This document shows, one piece after another, positions 24,632-34,316 of a stretch of 64,000 nt of DNA (positions within the stretch are counted from its first letter, which is position 1; every line of letters starts with the position of its first letter). Below the pieces are notes generated by a model. It was given only the letters and a program-made list of their open reading frames with translations. It had not been told where the DNA came from and ran no database searches. Position numbers and translations under genes: made by a program. Origin of the DNA: Pyronema omphalodes (Eukaryota; Ascomycota; Pezizomycetes; Pezizales; Pyronemataceae); assembly GCA_024516155.1 (NCBI GenBank), contig JAJJXM010000006.1:992001-1056000 (forward strand). The letters are read 5' to 3'.

Positions 24632-25366
24632 CCATAAGGTTATGGCGGAGGCTACTCTTTTAGTGTACATTTTTGAGTTTCCAGGTGTTACACCGGTGGC
24701 CCACTGGGCTGCGCCCCAGAGTGGTCTATGGTGGCAGGGTCGTAGTATCCCTGATGTCCCCTCGGTGGTATAATCCTTCTTGGGTCGGCCGTTCCAAGAG
24801 CCCTGTTCGCTCGGGGGCCACCTTGCCGGGTTGTTCCCCCCTTTCCTCGTCCCTTCCCCTCCCGTGTTTTAACTATTTTCCCGCCTTTATTTCCTCCACT
24901 TAATCAAAAGATGAGTGCAAAAACAAACAAGCTTGCATGAAACAGACACACAGAAACACAGCCAAATTGCTGAAGCAAAGAACAAAGAACAAAAACAACA
25001 GACAAAAAACAAAACAGAAACGAGAGTGATGTGTCCTTCTCCTTCTCCTGTTTCATCCCTCTCTTCGTCGTGCTCAATGTTCCCTCCGCTCGTCCCCTCG
25101 CACCTCGTCCCCTGACTCCTCACCGTCCTCATCTCTACTCCTGTCTCTCCGTCCCGCGTCACCAGCACTCACTCGTTCCCCACTTCGCTCTTCTCTCGCC
25201 CGCGGTCTCCATCCCCTCCTGTCTCTCCCCTCTTTCCCCTCTGTCTCCGGCCTTCCGCTCTCTCTCCACCCTTCGCCGCTGTCCCTCCATGCCACCCCCA
25301 TCTCCCCGCTGCTCCTGCTCGCTCTCCCTCTTCCCTGGTCTTCTACGTGCACTCGCCTACTTCTTT
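24632..25366 (+). repeat. Dispersed relic repeat A, copy 2
   Basis: The head (24632-24725) matches copy 1 at 1618-1710, and a pyrimidine-rich tract (about 25060-25340) follows as in copy 1. The later LINE insertion at 25380 interrupts its right-hand continuation, which resumes at 26194. The family is unidentified. Confidence 0.5.
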
Positions 25367-25379
25367 TATTTATTTCTAT

Positions 25380-26180
25380 CTTTTTTTTTTTAATTTTTTT
25401 TTTTTTTTTTTTGTTATTGGGTTGGGGTTTGCTCGTCAGCCTCGTCCAGAAACGTTCCCCAGCCTGTAGTCAATGAAGTAGGTTCGTCTCCTGCAGCGGG
25501 GTTGCGACCCAACTTAGAATGTGCCCAGCTGGCGGTCGCGACTTTCGTCACTGAGATCATGGCAGAGGGGGCTTTGGTTCCTGGTTCTGTGTGTAGAAGT
25601 GTTCGTGTCGTGAGGCGGCGGTGTTGGGGGAGTTTCAGTGTACGTCGGAGGGTGTCTCTTTGGTTCTGGTACTGTGGGCACGCGAGTATGAGGTGTTTTG
25701 GGGTTTGGTGGGGGGGGGGGGTGGAGGGGGCATGTGCAAGATCTTGTGGGGTATTGGGCAGTGGGGGGGGGGGGGGTGTGCGAGGCAGTCGAGACAGTAG
25801 CCGTGTCCTGTGCGGAGTCCGAGGATAGCTGTAGATATTTTTCGGGGGAGGGTGGTGTATGCGGAGTCGAGTTTCCGCTTATGTGGGGCGTCGTAGGTTT
25901 TTGGTTTTGGGGTGGAGGTGTACCAATCGGTCCAGTCAGTGACGAGCTGGTTGTGTACCTGACGGTGTATACATGGGAGGGAGGTGGGGAGGGTCGTTGT
26001 CGGTGGGGTTGTCGCCGCTAATTTGGCTAAGTGTTCTGCTTCGTCGTTCCCGGGGATGTCTGTGTGGCCGGGGATCCAGTGGATGGTCACCTCTGTCACG
26101 GCTGGAGAATTATTACCTTCCCCCTCCTCGTCATTCATTCACCTATTATCATTCGCTTCATTATTCAGCACTCGTTTATG
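25380..26180 (-). mobile_element. 5'-truncated LINE (Tad/I-type) insertion with poly(A) and TSD
   Basis: Read on the minus strand, 26138-25635 is the C-terminal end of a non-LTR retrotransposon ORF2. The RNase H closing motif is EVTIHWIPGHTDIPGNDEA, with AEHLAKLAA following, then the usual fungal tail LGLRTGHGYCLDCLA. Coding similarity continues towards 25440, and the minus strand then reads a poly(A) tail (plus-strand T runs 25381-25411). The 13-bp sequence TATTTATTTCTAT occurs on both sides (25367-25379 and 26181-26193), as expected for target-primed insertion. G-run expansions (about 25709-25720, 25765-25778) and lost zinc-binding residues show it is dead. This is the last ~0.8 kb of a 6-7 kb element. 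Confidence 0.8.
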
Positions 26181-26193
26181 TATTTATTTCTAT

Positions 26194-27091
26194 TATCCCC
26201 CGGCAACCGATCATCACTCGTCACTCGCCTGGGTTAGGGTTACGCTCAATTCCCAAATTGTCAAAAAGGTCACGTGACCTATTCCCAGGGTTAGAGGTCT
26301 GCTCGGATCCCTTTTCGGAAATTCCATACCTACGGTCTAGCGATCATCTTATCCGATAAGATAAGATCGGTCACGTGTCTCCTATCAGTAGTGGATCAGT
26401 ACGCACGCGCACTGGTCTACTGATCTGGGCACACGTGGCTAGGGTTAGGGCACGATCATCTTAGCGATAAGATAAGATCTAGTCATGTGACCTCATCAGT
26501 ATTGCACCATGGTGTCAATCGCAGGTAATCTGGATACACGGGACTAGGGTTAGGGTTGCACCCGCACGCACACAAACTAGGGTTAGGTTTGTGACCGTAC
26601 GCCCACAGCTGGGTTTAGGGTTACGAACGCACGCGCATGATGAGGGTTACAGAAGCGCGCGCGTGACTTCGCTCAGGGTTACCCTAGCGCACACGCGGAC
26701 TACGCTATCGCGCACGCGACTAACGCTATTGCACACGCGAGATACGCTAATGAGCACGCGACGAGGCTGTGCACGCAATCACGCTAAGTTGGTTGAACGC
26801 GTGAGCGCGTCTAGAACGCGCAACCAAGACCACGTTGTTTACCTAGTTATTTTTCGGGAAAAATCTTCAAATAGTGGCTCGGCGTGTAAGGAGGAGAAAT
26901 TGTATATAAGAGGATTGTTTCTTTGTTTGTTTATTTTGTTTTTCTTTTCTCCTTACACAGTTATTTGTTTATTTACAAATTCAAATACTTTGTCGATCTT
27001 TGTTTACGTCCTCGTTCTCGTCCCCATCCTTGGATCTCTTTGTCCCTGGAAATCTTTGTTTATTTCCTTAACTTCTAAACACAGAAATCTC
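26194..27091 (+). promoter_or_regulatory. Probable U3/R of gypsy D 5' LTR: GATA sites, E-boxes, telomere-like repeats
   Basis: The region lies immediately left of copia-1, which split it from 32684 onwards. It holds a perfect palindrome GGTCACGTGACC (26268-26279) and two ~112-bp tandem units (26341-26452 and 26453-26558), each with GATAAGATAAGAT. It also has at least eight AGGGTTA/TAGGGTTAGGG motifs, a degenerate 21-23 bp GCACACGCGACTA-type array (about 26690-26800) and a TATA-like TGTATATAAG (26901-26910). Together these look like an LTR promoter. Assignment to gypsy D is inferred from position; the LTR start could not be fixed because the partner LTR lies beyond the window. Confidence 0.5.
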
Positions 27092-27250
27092 TGTTGAAGT
27101 GACGCCTAAGGCCGGTGTGGGCTAGGGTTACTAGGTGCTATATTAGCTTGCTGTGCTTCCGGTGGAAATGGTTCTTCACTCAATACAATTACTTGTTTCT
27201 CGTTCTCCACTTCCACCGTTCTCTCCTCGTGCCTGCTCGTCCTTCCGACA
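27092..27250 (+). repeat. Copia-1 5' LTR
   Basis: 159 bp, TGTTGAAG...TTCCGACA, unusually short. It is identical by eye to 32520-32678. Confidence 0.97.
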
Positions 27251-27262
27251 GGTTATGAGCCC
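27251..27262 (+). other. Copia-1 primer-binding site (initiator tRNA-Met anticodon arm)
   Basis: GGTTATGAGCCC directly follows the LTR. It is the complement of the anticodon stem-loop of initiator tRNA-Met (GGGCUCAUAACC) and not of a tRNA 3' end. This implies priming by a half-tRNA, as known for Drosophila copia and yeast Ty5. The same 12 bases occur in copia-2 (50869-50880, minus). Confidence 0.85.
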
Positions 27263-27377
27263 TTCTGCGTTTTCGTTTCGCTCAACGTCTTTATTCTTTT
27301 TATCTTCTCACTAATTTCTAATCCTTAATCTTTAATTTCTTCTTGAACCTTCCTAAACGTCCGCCCTTCCTGTTAAC

Positions 27378-28319
27378 ATGACTGACGTTTATGTTAATTC
27401 TAAGAAAGGGGCGAGCTTCGCTAAGCTCACCTCGGGAAATTACTCGACGTGGAGGAAGAGGATCCTTCCCCTTATTGACTCCATCGAGGCTCTCAACATT
27501 GTGCTTGGTATCGAACCCTTCCCAGACCATGCGGGTCAAAGGAAAGCCTGGAACAACAAGGCAAAGGAAGCGCGCCTAATGATTATCGAGTCGACAAGCG
27601 AGTTGATTCAAGAACACATTGACTCGACGAAGACAGCTCCTGAAATCTGGCGTGCCCTCGAACTCAAATTCAACAACTCTCAAGATCTCGGTGGCCAACG
27701 GAACCTTCGCGCCCAGTTTAATCGGTGCATACCCACTGCTAACGAGACTATGGACTCCTGGATTGCTCGTCTACAGGTTATACGATTGCAACTTGCTAAC
27801 ACGGCGAGCGCCATTACCGAAGAAGCCCTTGTTGACCACGTCATTACCAACATGCCTGCTCAATACTCACTCTTGCGCCTACAGCTCGAGAACCAGGTTC
27901 TTACCCTGGACGCGCTTACTCACCGGATCTTTGCATACAACACCACGCTAGGAATCAACAAATCCCACGGCGTTGGTTCTCTTGGTGAAGCTTTCAGTGC
28001 CGCCATTGGTAAAGGTAGACGATGGTGTACACACTGCTCAAAGAACAACCACAATACCAAGGATTGTTTCAAGAAGCCTAACAACAACAATAACTATAAC
28101 AATAACAACAATGGAAACAAGCGCAAACGATCTGACAACGACAACTCAGGTCCCTCGAACAACAAAACCAACCTGATGTGTCATCATTGTGGTGAAAGAG
28201 GACATGTTGCTCTTGATTGTGCCATCCGGAAACATGGCCAGCGTGCTAAAGAAATGACTGCTAGGAACAGGGGACGTGCAAACGTTGCCACTCAAGGTGA
28301 CGATGACCTTGCCCTTTGA
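27378..28319 (+). CDS. gag: Copia-1 Gag
   Basis: A 313-residue capsid/nucleocapsid protein that packages element RNA in virus-like particles. It starts at ATG 27378. Residues ~1-200 match the UBN2-type copia gag, with N-terminal KLTSGNYSTWRKRI. A poly-Asn linker is followed by the zinc knuckle CHHCGERGHVALDC (CX2CX4HX4C). It ends at TGA 28317-28319, and the frame that continues beyond this stop is pol. A possible 51-nt intron spans the stop (28297-28347). Confidence 0.95.
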   Translation: MTDVYVNSKKGASFAKLTSGNYSTWRKRILPLIDSIEALNIVLGIEPFPDHAGQRKAWNNKAKEARLMIIESTSELIQEHIDSTKTAPEIWRALELKFNNSQDLGGQRNLRAQFNRCIPTANETMDSWIARLQVIRLQLANTASAITEEALVDHVITNMPAQYSLLRLQLENQVLTLDALTHRIFAYNTTLGINKSHGVGSLGEAFSAAIGKGRRWCTHCSKNNHNTKDCFKKPNNNNNYNNNNNGNKRKRSDNDNSGPSNNKTNLMCHHCGERGHVALDCAIRKHGQRAKEMTARNRGRANVATQGDDDLAL

Positions 28320-28325
28320 CTCCCC

Positions 28326-31300
28326 GTGTCTACTACACTCACGGCAGATGTTCTACTTTCCGCGCACTCTGCCTCTTCAGCTGACTCCATTTGGATTCTT
28401 GATTCCGGAGCCACCCACCATTTCTGCAACAATTCCTCTCTGTTTGTTCCTTCCTCTCTTGCTTCTTGTCCTCCCGTTTCCATCAGACTGGGTGACAATT
28501 CCACAGTCAGCGCCTCTTCAAAAGGCACGATCTGTCTGTCAAACTCCCATTCTGTCACAGCTCTTCTTGTTCCTGTTTTCCGTTTTTCTTTATTTTCTAT
28601 TCCTTTATTTGACAAATGTGGCTGGTCCACAAAGATGTCTAACAATTGCTGCGTTGTCTCTGACACTACGGACACAACTGTTATCCTTGCTACGATGCAA
28701 GATGACCTTTATCGGTGGACCCAAGATGATCCCACTGTTTTAGTTACTACACGCTCGGGTCGTGTTACGTCTACACCTACAACAGAAGCACAAGCCCCTG
28801 TACCTATTCCGGCACCGCGCTCCGAAATGCTTCCCCTAGAACGACCTCGACCTGACAAACAGACCCTTCGAGTTTTAAATCGTCAGTTTCACCAATCCCT
28901 GTCCTCGAATTCTGCCCTCACGTGGCATCGGCGACTCGGACATCTACATTTCGAATCCCTGAAACACCTCCTAGGAAACAAAAACATCTCGGAGCGCGAC
29001 ATGCCTGACCACTGCGAACCTTGTGTCCTTGCCAAACAGCGCCAGTCTGTTATTCGAACTCCGACAACTCGCTCGACGATTCCCTTCGAACTAGTTCACT
29101 CGGATGTCTGTGGTCCTATGTCGACCACCTCCCTGGGGAAATCTCGCTACTACATTGTGTATATCGATGACTTCACTAGGTGGGTTAAGGTCTATTTCCT
29201 GAACTCAAAATCCACCGACTGTATACTGCCTGTCTTCCGGAAATTTCTCGCTTGGGTAAATAATCAAGGCTACACTGTCAAACATCTACGTTGTGACAAT
29301 GGCACTGGTGAGTTTAACAACCAACAATTCCGTGATCTCCTGGATTTAGCGGGCATCTCGTTCGAACCCGCTCCTCCTTACACGCAGCATAAAAATGGTA
29401 CCGCGGAGCGCATGATCCAGACTCTTAACGCCAAGGCGCGCTGTATGCTTCTCGATTCACACCTACCGCATTTTCTCTGGGCCGAGGCCATCAATACCGC
29501 AGCATATCTACACTCGATTACTCCCTCTGCGTCTCTACCGAATTTTAAATCTCCTGTTGAAACTCTTCGCGGTTCCTCTCCCCAGATTGACCACCTTCGC
29601 CGCTTCGGTTGTCTTGTCTATAAACACATCCCTCCGGCTCAGCGCACTGACAAAAACTGGGGCCCTCGTTCGTTACCATGTGCAATGGTTGGATATGCAC
29701 CCAACACAACGAAGATCTGGCGCATCTACGACTTCTCTACCAAGCGTATTTGCCTTGCTTCAAGTGTTGTCTTTGTTGAAGACGTCAATGCGTTTGACTC
29801 TTCCACCCTGGTTTCGTCACAAGAACACTGTGAAATTCAAGCAACTTTGGATCTCTTGCCGGATCCGGCCAAAGATGAGGCAGAGGACATTTTGATGGCA
29901 GACTCAGGGCAGCCCACAGAAAGTATGTTTCCGCATGTTTTCCTTTCCCCCCTTTTCCGTTTCTCTTTCCGTTCTTCTTTCCGCTCTTTCGTTCTTTCTT
30001 TTCCTCCGTCCTCTGTCCACCCCTCGCTCCCGTGTCTGACCTACCACTCCCCGAATGGTTCGGTGCTCAATTCAGTTGAGTAATGAAAATTTGTGCGCCT
30101 GGAGGACGCAGGCTCTTAGAGCCATATCTCTCATCATTCCGTTCCGTGTTTTCCGTCTCTTTCTGCTTTCTCAAAAGTCTTTCTTCAAGAACTTCCCCTC
30201 TATGAGAGAAGAGGTGCTCAGCTTGTCTGATTAAAAGTTTCACTTCTGTTTCCTTCCGTAACTTTTTCCAGCCTAAGTTTCTTGTTCTGCTTTTCACGTT
30301 TAACACTGTTCTAATCTTGCCATTTAGGTGATTGCCCAGTCGTGCAGGTGGTCACCTCTGCTCCTGCTCCCAAAAGAGACAACACTGAAAACGCGAAATT
30401 CTACACCGATGTCGTTTCTTCAGAACAACAAGCCTCGCTGTTTCTATCGAACTTCGTAAAATCAATGACTATTGAAGACCCTGATGTCGATGACCCCGAA
30501 TGCTCCGCTTATGCTGACTGCGACCCTCTCACATACAATGCTGCCATTAACAGTCCGGATAGTGAGCATTGGAAGGCTGCGATGCAACAGGAATGGGATT
30601 CTCTTCTCGAAAATCAAACCTTCCAAGCGTTTGCCGGCTCCACCCTCCCACCTGCTTCGTGTAGCTCTCCGCAAACAGATACCCCCATATCTCTCCCGTT
30701 CGGATGCAAGTCACTTAAATGCAGATGGATCTACAAGACGAAACAGAATGCGGATGGTTCGACAAAGTACAAGGCCCGCCTAGTTATCAAAGGCTACGAA
30801 CAAGTTCCCGGTGTCGACTATGACGAGACATATGCACCGGTGTCCAAGATGGCAACTTTACGATACCTCCTGAGTTTAGCAGCATCGCACAACTGGACAA
30901 TAGACCAAATGGATGTTGTTACGGCGTTTCTTAACCCTGCCATTGACAATGACTGCACGTATATGGCTATGCCCCAAGGCATTGACTGGTTGGATACGCG
31001 TTTGGAAAAGTCATCTATTGTGCGCTTACAGAAAGCTCTCTATGGATTAAAACAAGCCCCCCGTCTGTGGTGGCAGGAAATCAATGAGTATCTCCTCTCT
31101 CTCGGTTTCGTTCAGTCCTCTGCGGACCCGAACCTCTATGTTCTTGAGGGGGTGCTACTGCTGCTCTATGTGGATGACATTCTTATCTTCAATACCACTC
31201 CGGATCGCTTAGGAGACAGGATCAAACTCGCACTCAGCTCTAAGTACAAGATGACGGACCTTGGCCGTGCCTCTCGTTTCCTTGGTCTGGAAATCGAGTA

Positions 31301-32153
31301 CTTACCTGATGGCAGTATCGCCCTGAGTCAAAAAGGCTATATCAAAACTGTCCTCCAAAGATTCTCCTTGATGGATTGCACACCAGTGTTCAGCCCGATG
31401 GACCCAAATGTGGACTTGGAAAATGTCATCTGTAGTGACTCCAAAGCCTCTCCGTCAGATCGCTTGCGCTACCTCTCAATGGTGGGCTCTCTGATGTATG
31501 CGGCTATTGGAACAAGACCCGACATTGCCTACTCGGTTACTGCTCTATCACGATACAATCAATCTCCGTTGAACATGCATCTCACCGCTGCCCGTCGTGT
31601 GCTCCGTTACCTGAAAGGATCGATCAACTTATCTATCATCTATCGCCGCGACAACGACCTTCGATCAGATCAAGTCCGTATCTACAGCGACAGCGACTGG
31701 GCAGGAAACTCCAAAGATAGAAAGAGCATTGGTGGTTGTGCAATCCTCGCACCCGGCGCGACAGGTCTAATCAACTGGTCAGCCAAAAAGCAGTCGGTGG
31801 TAGCCTTGTCAACCTTGGAGGCCGAATACATCGCCTGCAGTGAGGCCACCAGAGAAGCTTTGTGGCTACGACAACTTATGATTGACACCAAAATCTCGAC
31901 AAATGAAAATGCGACCGAAGTGTTTTGCGACAACCAAGGTGCCCTAACGCTGCTAAAGTCAGGTGTCATCAAAGCAAAAACAAAACACATTGCGGTCAAG
32001 TTTCATCATGTTCTCGACGAAGTCAAACGAGGATCCGTGAGCTTCACATACGTCGCCTCTAAGGAAAACGTGGCCGACGTACTTACGAAACCGCTCAACG
32101 GCCCTAATCACTCAAATGCAATACGTCTTCTCGGAATGGAAACCTCACCTTAA
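28326..32153 (+). CDS. pol: Copia-1 Pol: protease, integrase, RT, RNase H (split by candidate intron)
   Basis: Polyprotein in the same frame as gag after the UGA. Exon-like parts 28326-29922 and 30328-32153 total 3423 nt, about 1140 residues. Motifs in order: aspartic protease WILDSGATHH; GAG-pre-integrase HRRLGHLHFESL; integrase with Asp in HSDVCGP, Asp in RCDNGTGEF and Glu in NGTAERM; RT with KARLVIKGYEQ, MDVVTAFLN and LLLYVDDIL; RNase H with SDSDWAGN, STLEAEYIA and the closing VADVLTKPL. Between IN and RT a 405-nt interval (29923-30327) begins GTATGT and ends CATTTAG. Unspliced, the frame stops at 30083 and yields only PR-IN. Initiation is probably not independent, because the listed start is only the first codon after the stop. 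Confidence 0.92.
29923..30327 (+). other. Candidate intron within copia-1 pol
   Basis: 405 nt with 5' GTATGT, a TTCTAAT-like branch region and 3' TTTAG. Removal joins QPTE to SDCPVVQ in frame. It is pyrimidine-rich and carries stop codons, although its length is a multiple of three. The equivalent in copia-2 (48208-47801) is 408 nt and keeps the same borders. Confidence 0.7.
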
Positions 32154-32519
32154 GGTATCCGACAAAAGGGGGTGATCGACCGAAGGTCGGTGCCTGCGCC
32201 AAGTTCTTGATGACGTGTGTCTGGATGGATATGGTTTTGTCGGATATGGGATATGGAAAGAGGGGGTGTGCTGGTTTTATGATCATGGTGTTTGGTTTGG
32301 AATTGGGTTTTGCTCTGCAGGGAAGTTTTCTGATTTATGGTATATGGATGTTTTGTTCTTTCTGGTTGGGTTACTGGTGTTATGGGTTATTGCTATGGAT
32401 TACTGGGTCGTATTATGGATGGATTGATTGGTTATGATGGCTACATTTTTTCGGGTATTTCTTCTGTGTATTTGCTGGATTTTATTATGTTTTCACACCT
32501 TGCCTTTGGCGAGGGGGTG
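32154..32519 (+). other. Copia-1 3' untranslated region
   Basis: About 365 nt between the pol stop and the 3' LTR, TGG/ATGG-rich. Frames in it are shared with copia-2 only because the DNA is the same; none has a domain. It ends in the polypurine tract. Confidence 0.7.
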
Positions 32520-32678
32520 TGTTGAAGTGACGCCTAAGGCCGGTGTGGGCTAGGGTTACTAGGTGCTATATTAGCTTGCTGTGCTTCCGGTGGAAATGGT
32601 TCTTCACTCAATACAATTACTTGTTTCTCGTTCTCCACTTCCACCGTTCTCTCCTCGTGCCTGCTCGTCCTTCCGACA
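32520..32678 (+). repeat. Copia-1 3' LTR
   Basis: 159 bp, identical by eye to the 5' LTR; ends TTCCGACA and is followed by TSD ATCTC. Confidence 0.97.
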
Positions 32679-33064
32679 ATCTCTAAGTTGATGCTCGACA
32701 CAGCTTAAGAGTTTCTAACGTTGAAGTTATTATAAGGATATCTTCATTGAACTCAAGTGTGAATAATTGAGAAGAGCCCTCAGCTTCTCCGTCAGCCATC
32801 TCTCTCTTGTTCCCCATTACAACATAACTGTGTAACGATGACCTGCCGGCTCTACCGTTATCTCTCCATTACAACAAGCTTTACATGCTTCACAACCTCT
32901 GGTTCGACGAATTCATCAATCTATGACCGATTTTCCGTTCCCTCGAAAACCCTGTTGTCCTCGACGAAATCGAAATTGCTCGACAACTCGGAAACGAATA
33001 GTCAGCAACTCCAATTCAATACAACGACGAAACCAACATCTGGCACCTCCGTTAATCCCTTGAA

Positions 33065-34316
33065 ATGGACCAAAATGACAAGGTCGTTGTGGCCCTGTAC
33101 CTCAACGAAGCTAAAAGGCTGGAGGTCGAACAGGACCCCACGAAGATCAAACTGGTCCGCAACGCCGTAAAGGAATACGAACGAGACTGTCAACTTAGAG
33201 ACGACCTTCGAGTCGAACTAACAGAAGCTCGAAAGGATAACTCCCTCTACGCCCAACGAATTAACGATTTGGAGAGGGATCTCGAAAGCGCCAACGCCTC
33301 CGTTCGACCTCTACAAGCCCTTACGAAAAACGGTCCCCTTCCGAATACCCGTCCTATCGAATTACCCCACCCCCCTGAGTTTTCTGGTGAACGAAAGGAA
33401 CTCTTGAACTTCATTTCGAAAGTCAGATCCAAGCTCGCCGGAGACTCCTCCCGTGTTACCGATGATCAACATAAGCTACGTTACACCTACGGATATCTCA
33501 AAGGCAACTCCCAGAATCAAATTCAACCTTATGTCCTTACAGATAAGATTAAGCTTAAGGACGTTGAGGCTCACATTGCAATCCTGGAAGATGCTTTCGG
33601 AGATCCTGATCAAGTTGGAACTGCGTCTGCGGAATTGGATAAACTTCAACAGGGCAACCGTGAGTTTAGCCAATATTACGCAGAGTTCCAACGATTAATG
33701 GCTATCTTGAACTACGATCAGAACGCAAAGAAGGCCGCTCTGAAGCGTGGACTTTCTCCAGACCTTCAGACCAGTCTTGTTTACCAAGCCGAAGAACCTC
33801 AGAACTTCACCAAGTTTGTAGATCTTTGCATGAAGCTAGATTACAGAATTCGAGCTCATTCAAACACCACAAAACGGCACGTTCCTTCGGTGCCCAGTCG
33901 TACCAGCTTCACGCCGTCTCGTCCGGCGTCCCACCGAACGATTACCAATATCGGGAATTACGGATCGGCCCCCATGGACCTATCAGCTTCCCAAAAGGCT
34001 CAGAACCAATGCCGTTGTGATGAACGAACGGCTAAGGGACTTTGCCCTGACCGTGGATCAGCTGACCATGAACACAAGACCAAAATCGATACTCATGCTC
34101 TCGTAGACTGCGGATGCACAGGAATTTCCTTCATGAACGAACACTTCGCATGCCAACACAACTTTCCCCGTTATCAATTGAAAAACACCAAAATGATCGA
34201 AGTAATTGATGGCCGACTTATTTCATCAAGAGACATCACGGAATACGTTGAAGTCGAATGTACAATAGGAGACCACCATGAATTACTAACTCCTTACGTT
34301 ACTCGGCTTGGTCATT
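33065..34316 (+). pseudogene. Gypsy D Gag and first part of protease
   Basis: A gag of about 300 residues contains the retrotransposon-gag core (PPEFSGERKELLNFISKVR ... QYYAEFQRL). The usual CX2CX4HX4C knuckle is replaced by a degenerate Cys-rich stretch, probably after an internal deletion. The frame runs straight into a retroviral-type protease (HALVDCGCTGISF, with Cys in place of the more common Ser/Thr) and is cut at TRLGH by gypsy C. The start at 33065 is the first ATG of the frame. The upstream 32684-33064 is leader. Confidence 0.8.

Larger units (their letters stand above)
27092..32678 (+). mobile_element. Copia-1: full-length Ty1/copia retrotransposon
   Basis: A 5587-bp element with two 159-bp LTRs that look identical, flanked by 5-bp TSD ATCTC (27087-27091 and 32679-32683). 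The order PR-IN-RT-RNase H defines the copia superfamily. A primer-binding site abuts the 5' LTR, and a polypurine tract GCGAGGGGGTG abuts the 3' LTR. All enzyme motifs are intact, and the LTR identity indicates a very recent insertion. It lies in the leader/LTR of gypsy D. A near-identical second copy (copia-2) lies on the other strand. Confidence 0.97.

Noticed and set aside
26220..26680. Possible telomere or subtelomere
   Set aside because: TTAGGG words are scattered and interrupted, and genes and transposons lie on both sides; better explained as part of an LTR.
28292..28675. Minus-strand frame antisense to copia protease, repeated in copia-2 (49456-49839)
   Set aside because: Antisense shadow of a conserved coding strand; present in both copies only because they are near-identical.
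32207..32525. Trp/Tyr/Gly-rich small frames, repeated on the other strand at 36695-37013
   Set aside because: The frames recur because the DNA is the 3' UTR of the two copia copies; no domain and no ATG-independent support.
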